The notes under the pieces are model-generated. The model searched no databases. It saw nothing but the letters and a program-made list of their open reading frames with translations, and was not told the DNA's origin. Source: Parelaphostrongylus tenuis (Eukaryota; Nematoda; Chromadorea; Rhabditida; Metastrongylidae). Taken from it: DNA of 64,000 nt. The stretch lies in assembly GCA_019055375.1 (NCBI GenBank), contig JAHQIW010006152.1, positions 62,001 through 126,000 of the forward strand, written 5' to 3'. The translations under genes and the position numbers were made by a program. Below are positions 23,467 to 34,631 of this stretch, in pieces; the stretch's first letter is position 1, and every line of letters begins with the position of its first letter.

Positions 23467-26400
23467 TCAAGCTTCACTTTTCGGTTTTTCTGGTCGAATA
23501 GATACCATCTTGCCAGACTTAATCTTCTTTTCAATCATGCGTTTCAACTAAAACGAAACGAAACACATCGAAAAATAAGAATAAACAGCAATTTGTACAT
23601 CTCAAAGAAGCAAAAACGAGATATAGAGCCTTACCGATCGTTTTTTCTTGACCTCACGTTTTCTCTTAAGTCTTTCAGGGTTCAACTTAGGTTTTAGAGT
23701 GTCTCGCTGTTCCCATTCATCGTGAACTGGAGCAGAAATCATTTTTCAAAAACAAACAGATAAATTGAGCATGACTAAAACCATACTACCTGTTGGGTAA
23801 TAAACACCGGTGCCTGTGTCTTCCTTCAATACTCGTATCTTTCCGTTTCTTCTCACTGCTAACTGAAATGATTGTTTTTGTATCAATGACAACATTGCCC
23901 TTTGAGGATTCATTTAATCTGCCGTCTACGCGCTAATATCTCATGTCAATTATTATGAAATTATAGTAATGCAAATGATGTTTTGTTAAGGGATCGTATT
24001 CCACGAATCCAACATGTTGAAACATTCTTCGTAGTCGCTAAGAAATCTTTCATGACGAGAATTTAGACGACTAGGCGCTCCAGTGCTGGGAACCGACTTT
24101 TCCTTTACCTTGGCATTAAAAGATCAAAAAAGAAAGGCCTCTCGAGGTTGGACAATCCTTGAGGGCTGTGTCAGCTATTACTCTTCAACAAGCATTCTTA
24201 AAGGTAACGGAATGTATGTCTAGCCCCTATAATCACTTGCGGTGTCCTACTGATGTTCACGTCAGTGCTGCTATCCTCCCAGGACAAATCTGGTTACGAA
24301 ACAGCGACCCCCATGGATGGAAGGCTTAATGAGTGTTGACCGTAGGATCGTACCATCAACCATCGGTTAGTCGACGAGACGCCACTGCGTCACATGCGTT
24401 CTGACCTCGGCATTACAAACTATCAACACTTTCTTTCACGAATACGCCGAATCCACAAAATTCGAATTGAACTTCAGTTGGTTACGTCTCGTTATCTTCG
24501 TTTTCTTCGAACGCCGATGATCAAGTCGATTTTTTACAATCGTTCGTCGTCGCGTTGTAAATCTTCCTTGTCCTTAAAGTTAAATTTTGTAGCCACTCAA
24601 AAGAGGAACCTCACTCGACGATGCCCTTGGTAGGGGATGGTGATTATGCTAATTACCGAGTGACACTGATTTGTTTCTCAGGGCAATCTATTTCTACAGT
24701 AATCGGTCTCATTACCAATTAACATAAAGCGCATAATATTTAAAAAGGCGACTTTCCTACAATTTCAGCATTACGAGTAGATAATAAGTCCATCTACAAC
24801 TAAGCTGAATCAAAGCTTGAGCTAACCTAACGTTTATTATCAGCCTCGTGGTATCGGCACATGCATAGGAAAAGTTCTAATTATTAGTTATGTCGAGGTT
24901 GAAGAAAATTTCGTTTTCAGTAAATTGTCACGCCCTGTTTTAGCCGATGAGAGAACCGATTACTGCATAATAGACTGCCCGGAGAGATAAATCAGTACCA
25001 ATGGGTAATCAGTGTTATAAGCGCAGTGCATTTGAAGGTGTCGCCGATCAAAATTCTTCGCTCAAACGTCGTTCCACCGAAAAAGATTCGACTCGAATCA
25101 CTGGCGTCGAAGAAGATGAAGAAGTCGAAATATTGGTCGGTTTAAGTTTGATATAAATCTCGCATATCAGCCTAAGCATAAAAAGAACTACTGAAGCGCT
25201 CAAATATTGCTGGCACATATGACGAAAATAAGGGTATAGCATACATCGTCTAATGGCATATTGGCTATTCTGCCCATTCTTATCTAAACCAAATGGTCTT
25301 TTCATACAACTTCTCAGTTCTTCGAAGAAATGGTCGCACATTTCAAATGAAGACAAGTGCAAAGGAGCCTCATATTCATAAATATACCACATATGCGCCA
25401 CATATTGATGGCTTGATATCATACTTCATCTATGAACCAGGATATCAAATTACCTTAAGCCCTTCAGGAAGAGTGGAGCATTCATCAATAGTTTGCTCAA
25501 TACAACGTCTACGCTTTTTCGGTCGTTCTAATTGAACCTCTGACGCATTTCCTGAATATTTCAAAGTGAACAACACGAATGATAACAAAACATCAAGAAA
25601 AAAAAACCCCTGACTGCTTTATAATAGCAACGGGAAAACGGAAGGAACAAAAACCCACCGTCATCGTAGTACACAGGAAGAGAAGGAGTCGATCCAACAG
25701 GCTGCACATAAATACTTCGTATGTTAAGAAAACCACCAGGACACCAAGTTACAACACCTTTTATCACCTGGAAGACAATTCTTAAATACGAAACGATCTG
25801 AGAAACCGGATACATGGAGAGGCGAGGTCCAAGTACTAGAGGTCTTTCATAGTTCTTTTGATCTTATTTTATGTTTCAACATCCACATCTATTAGAAAAC
25901 TAAAGGATATAAAACCGCTGGCGTTGATCTATTCTTAGGGGATGCGTCACGCATACGTCTTCATTTATTATCGTTAAAACTGGGTGGATGCATATCTGGC
26001 CTTCACAATGACTCACGGGGGCCTACCGATGTATCAATCAGTGCCGCTATCCTCCCATAAAAGTCTGGTACCAATTCACCACCACCGCAGAGATAGAAGC
26101 CTTGGTCAGCCTTGAGCGCGAAAACGACTCACCGACTCACTTTACCCACCTAGCTTACCCTGATTCCATAAGGATACTCCCATGATCACAACAAAGGAGA
26201 CAATTAGTATGGATATCTTGATATCCATTCAAAAAACAAAAAAGGAAAACAAACCTTGATACGACCGCACAAAAGGTGGGTATGCCTATGACACTGAACA
26301 ACATGAGATGAACGCGACGGAATTAATCCTTTACTTAATCTCTGATTTTATCTTCAAAGGCATGGTATCTTAGGTAGCATAGCCATAATAATGCCGGGAT

Positions 26401-29400
26401 ACGAGCAAAACTACGAACTTGGTGATTCAGGGTCACAAACTCGGACCACCACTGCTGTGAAGCCACTCGAACCTTTTTCCACCTCTAGCCCTTGGCACAA
26501 GAACATCAAAATCTAGCCCCAAGTTTGACGTGTATCTCGACATTGTCGTGGTTGAAAAGCTACAGAGTCAAAAAATAGAAGTCTCGTATTTACACTGAGC
26601 TAATTGTCTAGCACAAAAGAAGTAATAGAAAGTCACCTCATCAAAATTTGAGCCTAGTTCAGCCAGATGCTGTCCAAGATGACCAAAAGATACATGTCTG
26701 AAGTTGTGCATTTCTCAGAAAATTTCTAGTAAACATAAGGCAACGTAAAACATACACTCGTGTAGCGTATCGTTGTAGCTTCATGACTGTCGTCTTCACA
26801 GCTCGTTCGATTGCTGTCACTAATGGCTTGGAATAGATGAAATCCAAAGGCTCTCTAGAAAGCAAGAAAATCGAGGTAGTTTAACTCGACTGACAGATTA
26901 ACCACACCACTTTCAACTGAATCATTAGTTTAAAACCATCATCCGCGATCCCCTTATGTTAGAAACTTTGCGACAAGTCGCAGATTCCGAGATTTCAAGA
27001 GAAATGGTGGATAAGTCACAAGTGACCTAGTGGATTCCGTGGCAAAACGAGAAATGTACATCTCTGTATCCGCGACGTACAAATGGATTGCTTCTTCCAT
27101 ACACGCGTAGACAGAATAATGAGAATAATGAGGCTACTTGTAAATAACTTAATCGCCGCTCTACTCTAAAACTCTATAATTAAGCGACTGAGAAGCATAC
27201 AGAAGTGCAACATAAAGTCATCAGCAAAGAAAAACAGCCTGAAACCTGAAAGAGGGGAACTGGCCAATGAGTAACATCTACATCAATCAGCTTTCAGGGT
27301 TTTTGCTTTTTATGTAACAAACACAAGATTGTTGAGACCAAAATGATAAATATTACTGATTCTATGCCACTGTAGCAACGAGTGGTGGCTTACAAGACAT
27401 TATGAATAAACAGGATGAGATACAGTGAAAAAGACAAGACCAGGTACCCTATCGCTCCCAGTGTACTCGGCAGATCTGGACGTTCAAAGAATGGATAATC
27501 ACACAACGACCGTTTATATTCGAGTATTTTTGATAGCCCGCTTTGAACAATATATGATCTGATGATATATTTCAACCCTTTCATGGCGTCTTTTATGGCA
27601 CTTATGAAGTGCGAGACGTATGTTTCGACCGCATCAATAGCACGGTTCCTTTCGGTGCAGTCAGATGTTTGCAATAAGATATACCCCTATGTATAAAGGA
27701 ATCGACGTCGAACATGCTACTCTGCACGTAAGAGAAAAGACTACTTCACAATGCATAACAGACCTCATGAAAGGCTCGAAATGTGTATCACATTATACAC
27801 TAATTTATGCTAGTTTTAGAAAAACAGTAGAACATAAAGGAATTATTCAATTTACCAGCAATGAGCCATCGACTCTTAATCACGCAATGTCAAGTGATCT
27901 TATCACTTGACATGCAGTGATTTGTTATCACTGCAGTATGAGGTGACTTTTCCACTCACGTGCAGTGTAACGTGTTCGGCGTCGATTTCTTTATATGTAG
28001 GGGGTGTATCCCCTTACAGGGAAATGAGTGAACCAAAAGGTACAATGTTACTGATGAAAGCGAAGGACAAAACGTAAGTCCAGACTATTTTAAAGCAATA
28101 AAAGACCTCTTGAAAGGCTTATGATATGTAGTGAGGTTACAATCAGCGCTATTGAAATCGTGAGCGAAAATTTTTGACAACGCTCTCGATCAAACAAGCG
28201 AACGAAAGTAAAATTTTAATTTATGATAACAGAGAATCGGCTGAAATTTGTCACGGAGGTCACAATGGCGGAAATCACCGAGTTAGACAGTGGAGTGTCC
28301 AAATGACGAATGAAACACAACAGCAATTTAATGATAGCGAATGATAGGGATAAATGACACGCGTGCGGAGAGGTGAAGATAGCGCTCATAGAGCTTCCTT
28401 TGAAATGACTGAATACATATACAGCCTTTATAATGACTCGCGGTGTCCTATCGATGTATCAAGCCATCAAGCCAGCAATACTATTCTTCCAAAGAAGTTT
28501 AGACCAATTGACCGAACCAAGATTGTTAAAAGGCTCGGTCAGCCTTAGCGTGGGATCGTACCACTGACTATCGAATGTCGACCACGTATGTGTGTCGCAA
28601 AGCACCACTAACAACTGTGCTACACGCGTCCATTTGACTACCGCTTGATTTTCAAAGTTTGACGTACTTTGATCATCCGACCCAATCATGCTTACACCAG
28701 GAAAATTATGCCAAGTGAAATATCTTCAAAGAAAGACCCACTTGTGAACCTTGTAGAAATCCTTTCCCAAAAACGTTCGAACCGCCTTTCCAACACGGGC
28801 GTCTACCAAAAATAGATCATACATTGTTGCTAAAGCACGACGTTGTGAATATGTATGGTATTCCCTCTCCAACTGACGTTTTGTCATAATCTAAAAGCGG
28901 GAAAGATTAGCCTTAAACTGTCATGATGATATACACCTAAGGTTGAGTTGTAGGGTAACATTCGACAAAGGGAGATTTGAACGCGCGTTTCAACCATGCG
29001 GAGCTGCGTGCTACCACTACACCACCAAAGTTACCCTTCTGCCACCTCAAGTTGGACTGCCGCCTGGGATAAAATTTTTGTATATCACTTATCATTCTTA
29101 AATTCGCATTTACAGCGTCATAACACTACTTAAAAATGCAGCAAAATAAAAAATTCTTGCAGATTCCATATGATAATGAATTCGAAGAACCTTTGCGTAG
29201 TGCCGATTGGTTAATCCATGGTCCTTTTCTATCTTTTCTGCCCACTCTCGAGCTTGTTTATCCACATCAGGATCTCTCTAAAACAGCAATTAGAACAGAA
29301 CAAAACGCACAGTAAAAGGTTTGGAGAACTTCTGACTCTGCCGCCTTGAATCTTTCAGTGAAGAGACAGCTATACGTAGTAGATAATCTCGCTCCATGAT

Positions 29401-32400
29401 TATATTCAATGATTACAACACAAATTTTTGTCTTGCATTAGCGAACAGAAATAAAGAAAAGTATGAAGAAATGCTACTTTTTTTGAATAAATGTTTTACG
29501 ATGCCATTTCGTGTTGGTATTCCTCTCGTCAAACCACCGAAACAGCCATCGATTTCAAAAGGAGAAATACCAACCTTATGCAAGTTTATTCTGAGAAAAT
29601 ACCAGTCCATAAGAAATTTTTCATTACTCGAGATGAGGTTTAACGAAGATCAGACTTTCGAATTGGCAAGAAGATGGAGGATTGCTTCAAACGTAAGACA
29701 AAGTACCTAATAACAACTATTATAGAAATCCTTACCCTAGCCGCTGCTGACTGATCCAAATCCGGCATGATTATGCAAATTGTCGTGTTTTGTGGTGTAC
29801 GAGGAGGTGATGGTAGTATTCTTGATAAAATTGATCAATAAGAGTAGAGTGGATGATTTAACAAACCAAAGAAGCGTAGAAAAAAAAACCGAGATACTCA
29901 CATTTTCAGCCGTGCTCTGTTGGTAGTTAATGCCGGCTTCTTATAGACGACAGTTAACCCAACGGCTTGATCAATGTCAGGGAAGAGAGATTTGCCGCTG
30001 GTTTCAGCAAAATGCTTCTTCAGAACCGTGAGTGCACGACGAACCTGGCATTACGTAGTAAATTCTCAATGAGAAACTGAATTCATTTATAGTACCTACG
30101 CCTTTGTGAAGAGCAAAGACTGTTACACTAATGGAAGCTAAGATGATCTTTGAGCCTTGACATGCAAATGTTTGTGCTTCAGCCTTTCTCACGACCAACC
30201 ACATTGAGAAAAGGCTAGACGTCCTATGTAATAGAACAAAAAAGGACAACTCTCGGCGTTGATCAATCCCTGAGGGACTACGGTTCTACCTTATAGAGCA
30301 TCATTACAGGTGATCGAATGCATATCTGGCCTTTGAAATGGCTCGAGGTGGCCTGCCGATGTATTGAGCCAATGTTGCTGTCCTCCCAGGTAAGTCTGCT
30401 GCCAATTCGTCGAGTATGGAGCAACGGAAGGCTTGACGAGCCCTGGGCAGGGGATCGAACCCTCGATAGTGTGTGCATCGCAGAAATAACTAACCAGTGC
30501 ACCGCATGCGCCCATAAAACAGAATGCTAAAGGATAGATGGAGTGTTAAGCATGTACTGCTGGAGATTTGATGAACAACTGTTGGCAGCAATGTAGCAAA
30601 ATGCTTGGAGTTGCGCTACCTTATGAACTATGGGGAAATGCTCTTTCAGTATAACAAGAATCCGGGAAACATGACTTTTACCGGTATTAGTATGAATACT
30701 GAAAACCCTTCTATAGCATCTCTGCCCCCAGATATTAACCTTTTGGGAACATCGCGCCTACGTTCGAAGTGTTGAGGGAGCCAATGAATGGTAAACAAGA
30801 AGAATGATCAAAATGACGATGCACTATGGAAACGATATCGTTTGCAATCAAAACGCTAAAACTAGAGCCATAAGTGAATCTTCCCAAAAAACATCTAGAC
30901 TAATACGGCTACAAATACTCGGTAACCTCTTAGTTGAAAACCATTTCTATTCGCGACGCCACAGCATATTTCTTGCAAAACAACGCCATACAATGTCTTC
31001 TGTCAAACGACTATATAAGATTTTCAAAAATGGTCTATAGAGAAGAATGCAGGCGTGGAAATTGTATCAGGAATAGGGAACGCAGAGATATTCCTCAAAC
31101 GGTGTGTTCTTCTAAAGTATTTCTTCCACAACTGAGTAAGAGGATACCGGCACTTTGCTTCATATAGTTTAACGAACACGCTAAACCTAAAGACTGTCTC
31201 CACACCAAAGAAATGATTCAACGAAAAACTGAAATATCTTGTGGAAATCGAAGAATAGCTAGCCCATATGCTAGTACCAAAATAAAAAATATTCCGTGTG
31301 ATCAAGGTAATATCTGTTCATGTACTTTTCTCTTGCTTCAAATTCTCGTTGTTTGCTTCCTGACGATGCTCGTATTAAGATGGCAAGGGATTTTCCGGAG
31401 TTTTTTCGTTTTTATTGACATTTTTCATGCCTTTAAGTTTTGTTTTTACTATCGCTTAAAGCAGCTTCCTCTAGTTATCTTGATATGTAACACTTATACA
31501 TTCGTTTCAAAATGGAAGTGTCACTGGAGTAGAAACGATTGCTGATGCTAGACGAGTATCGTTGCGTACCAAAGCAGTACTTGAACCCAAACGATGCTCG
31601 TGTGGCATCAACAATCGTTTTTGCTCTCGGGACAGGTCTATCTTAAAACGAATGTGCAAGTGTTACATATCAATATAACTGCAGGAAGCTGCTCAAAACG
31701 ACAGTGAAAACAAAAACTTAAATACATGGAAAATAATCAACAAAAACAAAAAAGTTCGGTCAATTTCTAGCCAACCCAACAACAAGCATAATTGCATGGA
31801 AACAATAGTGTCAGATCCACGCTACTGTAATGATTATACCCTATAATTACTTTGCGCTAATATGTAAATATTAACCCATTTGTTCGACTTTCTCATATGT
31901 CCAAGTGTGGTTCATTTTAAAAAAGAATTTACTCATGTGACAAATTATGTCATGCACAGTAAACTGGTTTCACAGTTTTTCTCCTAGTTGAGATTTCTCA
32001 AAGAGGAGACAATGCTCCATTGGTTACTTTCCTGGGTTATCAAGCCGACGAAGTGCTGGAGCTTCACTCAAGCCGTTACTGGATTCGCCTCGAAGCGACA
32101 TGAAAAAACTCGTACTACAACAACGACCTGTTAAGGACCACTTTCTCGAATCGATGCGGGTCTAAAGAAAGTGAAGGAGACGAAACGTTAGTCAGATATA
32201 TCATATCATTCGTTCCCAGTGTTTTCTTAAGGCCACAGCTCAAATTCCAATATGCCAAGGATTCATTTTTGAGTCACGCATTTCATGAGGTCTGTTGAAA
32301 AAGGGCTGACTTATAGAGCTCGATACACGTGTTTCGACCATGCGGTCTCGTCAGTCGGGAGGTTACCGTTTCTCGTCTTTTGCTAATCTCTGTGGGAGCT

Positions 32401-33303
32401 CCAGTCCTCACACTAGGAGTTAGCGACGACGAACGTTTTACACTCTATGTAAAGTGAAATTATCACCGAACACAGAGCGTTGTTCACTCGATTGCTCTTG
32501 GCTAGTAGTATATTTATTATATCATATCATTCGTTTCGAGTGTTTCCTTAAGACCACAGCTCAATATGCCAAAGATTCACTTTAGGTCAAATAGATAATT
32601 TATTATGATTTACTGCATTAAGTTTTGGCTGGTAAGCGCCTTCCAACAGCCATGTTCTAGACACATTTCAAAGAAGTATTACCAACAATATCAGTCAACT
32701 CATTCACCAATTATGCCTCTTTTCGCACGAGACCTACGTCGTATATACAGCCATATACGCTACCTAATGTTAACCTCCCCATAATCTCCTCTTCGCTCGA
32801 TCAATTCAGAAAAAAAGAAGAGGAATGATCCGTCGAAAATACCCTTCTCCTACGAGACTTTCTATATGCTGCCATGTAAAATGCGCAGTGGTAGGTCTCA
32901 TTGATAGATTCAAAAGGAAGACTGAAACGACCAGGTAAAAGCATTTTGAAGGAAAATAAATAATCAGATAAAACACCGAAATGTTTACAGTTGAACTCCT
33001 ACCTACCTGCACTTTTATCTCTTGTAACTTCTCGTCAAAATCTTTTGAAGTTACGGACGGTAATTTCTCCTCTTCTACGGTAGATACCTTCTTCTCCTCC
33101 ACAACAGCGCCATCCTCAGAATCATTTGAAGCCACATTTGATATTTTCTTCCCGCAGAAGGGCTCATTGTTTGCCTAGAGAGATAGGAAATATCACTACG
33201 AAGTACTCGAAGAAAACAAAAGTTAAAAAAACTGCAAACTCACTGGTGACTTTCGTTTTCTTGTCGCCTTTTTCTTTACGTTTGATATTGTAGCCGTAAC
33301 CAT
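23467..33303 (-). CDS. Ribosomal L1 domain-containing protein (RSL1D1/Cic1-like), 13 exons
   Basis: Predicted exons on the minus strand: 33303-33244, 33174-33007, 30044-29902, 29820-29736, 29277-29161, 28890-28742, 26854-26756, 26697-26637, 25767-25659, 25551-25454, 23862-23790, 23726-23635 and 23547-23467. All phases join into 444 codons plus TGA. Residues about 77-330 form a ribosomal L1-type domain: VYKKPAL, ICIIMPDLD, DLFLVDARV (216-224), GKDFYK, HVSFGHLG (275-282) and WCPGGFLNIRS. A basic Lys/Arg-rich tail follows (KRKREVKKKRS), as in human RSL1D1 and yeast Cic1. Such proteins act in the nucleolus in 60S assembly. Exon 5 ends in a GC donor (intron 29160-28891). Intron 2 is 3 kb and full of transposon remnants. 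The exon 2/3 join is the least certain. Confidence 0.85.
23863..25453. other. Intron 10 of the RSL1D1-like gene with SINE
   Basis: Holds a decayed family A SINE (minus, about 24150-24405: conserved gctgctatcctcccagg block and tRNA-like end near 24395). A 124-codon minus frame (25422-25048) stays open just downstream of exon 10. It could be a retained-intron or alternative exon, but it shows no domain and the spliced model works without it. Confidence 0.5.
25915..26150 (-). repeat. tRNA-derived SINE, family A, in intron 8
   Basis: Shares the family tail (ggcgttgatct..ggggatgcg), the body (catatctggccttcacaatgactc) and the ctatcctccca block with the copies at 4790 and 30250. The tRNA-like head at the right end is decayed. 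Confidence 0.7.
27560..28130. mobile_element. Ribozyme-bearing element, family B, intronic
   Basis: Inverted ends: left ttcaaccctttcatggcgtcttttat, right aataaaagacctcttgaaaggc. Left motif, minus, 27609-27643: GAAA, stem III C-ATAC-G, GTC cleavage triplet and stem I GTGCTA/TCGCAC, but stem II is nearly gone and CTGANGA is mutated. Right motif, plus, from 28051: CTGATGA, then AAAA for GAAA, stem III C-GTAA-G, and GTC. Both are decayed in different places. Confidence 0.6.
28385..28632 (-). repeat. tRNA-derived SINE, family A, in intron 6
   Basis: Shares the body block catatacagcctttataatgactcg and the ccaattgac block. The tRNA-like head on the right (caccactaacaactgtgctacacgcg on the plus strand) is the complement of a gtgtagcacagttgttagtggtg-type A-box. 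Confidence 0.65.
28965..29065 (-). repeat. tRNA-like SINE, family C
   Basis: The minus strand reads ggtaactttggtggtgtagtgg, then gtagcacgcagctcc, and a B-box-like gcgttcaaatctcc. Related copies with the same ttggcgtagtggta-type head are at 37190-37275, 37786-37860, 39022-39095, 58735-58810 and 60740-60812. It sits in intron 5 of the RSL1D1-like gene. The stems are too poor for a tRNA. Confidence 0.55.
30250..30517 (-). repeat. tRNA-derived SINE, family A, in intron 2
   Basis: Full-length copy. The tail is at the left (ctctcggcgttgatcaatccct); at the right the minus strand gives atgggcgcatgcggtgcactgg and a B-box gggttcgatcccc. It is one of the best-preserved heads in the window. Confidence 0.8.
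30518..31419. other. Intron 2 of the RSL1D1-like gene, unassigned part
   Basis: No exon is convincing on the minus strand, and the open plus frames (30804-31040, 31213-31545) lack domains. If an extra exon exists between exons 2 and 3 it would be here or in 31740-32200. Confidence 0.4.
31430..31735. mobile_element. Mariner-like MITE with about 90 bp inverted repeats
   Basis: The left end ttaagttttgtttttactatcg, running through ttgatatgtaacactt and cattcgttt, is matched in reverse at the right end (acgaatgtgcaagtgttacatatcaa..aaaacttaaa). Inside the left arm an ATG-GAA-GTG start and LLMLDEYR codons resemble the mariner transposase amino end (compare 36393). No functional frame. Confidence 0.65.
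32200..32600. mobile_element. Family A ribozyme element in partial direct tandem
   Basis: A unit starts at about 32204 (cattcgttcccagtgttttcttaag..accac/ccacagctc). It holds a minus-strand hammerhead at 32318-32360 and ends near gattgctcttggct (32490-32505). It is followed directly by a second, truncated unit start at about 32527 with the same cattcgtttcgagtgtttcc opening. The spacing of the two starts is about 323 bp. The same partial tandem layout occurs at 59022/59317. Confidence 0.6.
32318..32360 (-). ncRNA. Hammerhead ribozyme motif, complete core
   Basis: Minus strand: CTGACGA (32354-32348). Stem II GACC-GCAT-GGTC, four Watson-Crick pairs. GAAA (32335-32332). Stem III A-T and C-G closing ACGT. 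Cleavage after GTA (A32324). Stem I CCCGA with TCGAG: three pairs, one C/A mismatch, one pair. All conserved core bases are present. Stem II differs in sequence from the other family A copies but still pairs fully, which is compensatory evidence for the fold. It lies in intron 2 of the RSL1D1-like gene, in the sense orientation. Confidence 0.8.
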
Positions 33304-33820
33304 TACTTCAAATTTTCATGAATTTTCTAGGCTATCAATAGGTCGTAATCTCAAAGAAATCAGATAGAAATGGTATACGACAACCGTTGCTTTAGAACAC
33401 ATAGATAAATCCATGACTTTTATAATAACCAAAGACATATACAAATTCATAAACAAACAAGTAAACAAGTAAATACGACCGTTGACAAACAAATAAACAA
33501 TAGCCTTTGCCTGCTAGTTCAAAGTTTAATTTCTGTACAGATCTTTAGTATAGCAAGATATGATGCCATCACTCCATCCATCTAAAGTCATGCTGCATTA
33601 GACTTCAGTAACTGGAAAAAGTGTCAGATTTTCAGTGTAACAAGAGGGATTTTTCGAATTCTAGTCGAGAGATAGAGAAAAAACCTCATTATCTGACGAA
33701 ACTTCGACCTCTTTTCAACAATGCAGAATGGAATCTTTGAACAACTACACAAAGAAACAACCGATTGCATCCTGTTCACGCAAAATTTACCGATGAAGTA
33801 GATACAGGTTATCTCCTCCC

Positions 33821-34522
33821 AGGCTAGTGCAAAAGCAATTGCGGTTTCAGATCGTCTGAACCGTAGTTGTTTTTGCGACATGCTTCAAACGAAGAACGAC
33901 CTTAGAACGGCCGAAGCGGAGCTCTTCTCCATTTTCTTGTATAGTGTTAAGAGGATAACCTTCAATGACTGCTTCCATTTTCCTCGGTTTCAGACCGGTC
34001 TGCATTCGCAATTACTTTTCTGATTTGCTTCAATCGGCGAATGATCGTAGAACGGTCGACCTTGAATTCTTTCGCAACATCTCGTGCACTCCTAAGAGGA
34101 TCGGCTTCAATGATTGCTCTCAATTTGTCGTTGTCAACTTTTCCAGGTCGCCCACGACGTTCCTCATCTTCAAGGCTCTCGTCTCCTTTACGGAACTTTT
34201 TGAACCACCACTGTACTGTACGTTCGTAAACTGTTCCAGGACCAAACGCACTGTTGATGTTTTGGGTTGCTTCTGTGGCTTTACGACCCATTTTGAACTC
34301 GAATAACAAAACCGCTCGAATTTGCTTTTTGTCTAACATCTTTTCCATAGCCTAAAATAAACATAAGATAAACAGCAAGTGATACATCACTAGCAACAAA
34401 ACTTGAAGCGAGGAATACGCATTGAAAAATGTATGATATAACCATATTTATTTCAGATATTCCAATACCAAAAGAAAAATGTCGAAAAATCATAAACAGC
34501 AATTTCTTTGGCAGCAACCTAA
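33821..34522 (-). mobile_element. Internally rearranged mariner with HTH-only ORF
   Basis: Ends: gctagtgcaaaagcaattgcggttt at 33824-33848, and a decayed partner (aaacagcaatttctttggcagc) at about 34492-34515. The GGTGCAAAAGTAATTGCGG-type ends and the transposase place it in the mariner group. The encoded frame is listed separately. It lies between SDE2 and the RSL1D1-like gene. The catalytic DDD region is missing. Confidence 0.7.
33962..34348 (-). CDS. Mariner transposase DNA-binding fragment (HTH only)
   Basis: An open frame of 128 codons starting MEKMLDKKQIRAV. Residues about 10-60 match the mariner amino-terminal helix-turn-helix (LLFEFKMGRKATEA, TVQWWFKKFRKGDESLED). A GRP-type linker follows (RRGRPGKVDND), then the second helix-turn-helix (DVAKEFKVDRSTIIRRLKQI, about 90-110). 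After RRLKQIRKV the frame runs into terminal-repeat-like DNA and stops at SSH. A full mariner transposase is about 345 residues; the whole DDD catalytic half is absent. It could not transpose anything but might still bind element ends. Whether it is expressed is unknown. Confidence 0.65.
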   Translation of the reverse strand: MEKMLDKKQIRAVLLFEFKMGRKATEATQNINSAFGPGTVYERTVQWWFKKFRKGDESLEDEERRGRPGKVDNDKLRAIIEADPLRSARDVAKEFKVDRSTIIRRLKQIRKVIANADRSETEENGSSH

Positions 34523-34631
34523 TAGTAATTCGCAGGGTGCAAACTAACGCCCTACATAAATAAATCAGCGATAACTCACTCAGATCCATAATTACAGACG
34601 GTTTAGTTGTTCTGAGATGAGCAAACTATCC

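Larger units (their letters stand above)
26855..28741. other. Intron 6 of the RSL1D1-like gene
   Basis: Contains a family B ribozyme element (27560-28130) and a family A SINE (28385-28632), both annotated separately. The rest shows no structure I recognise. Confidence 0.5.

Noticed and set aside
25048..25422. 124-codon minus frame just after exon 10
   Set aside because: Exon 10 has a good GTAATT donor and the spliced model continues in phase to exon 11; the frame shows no family match. Kept only as a possible alternative exon.
29396..29710. 104-codon plus-strand frame within intron 4 of the RSL1D1-like gene
   Set aside because: It lies in a well-supported intron, is AT-rich, is partly open on the other strand too, and has no known domain.
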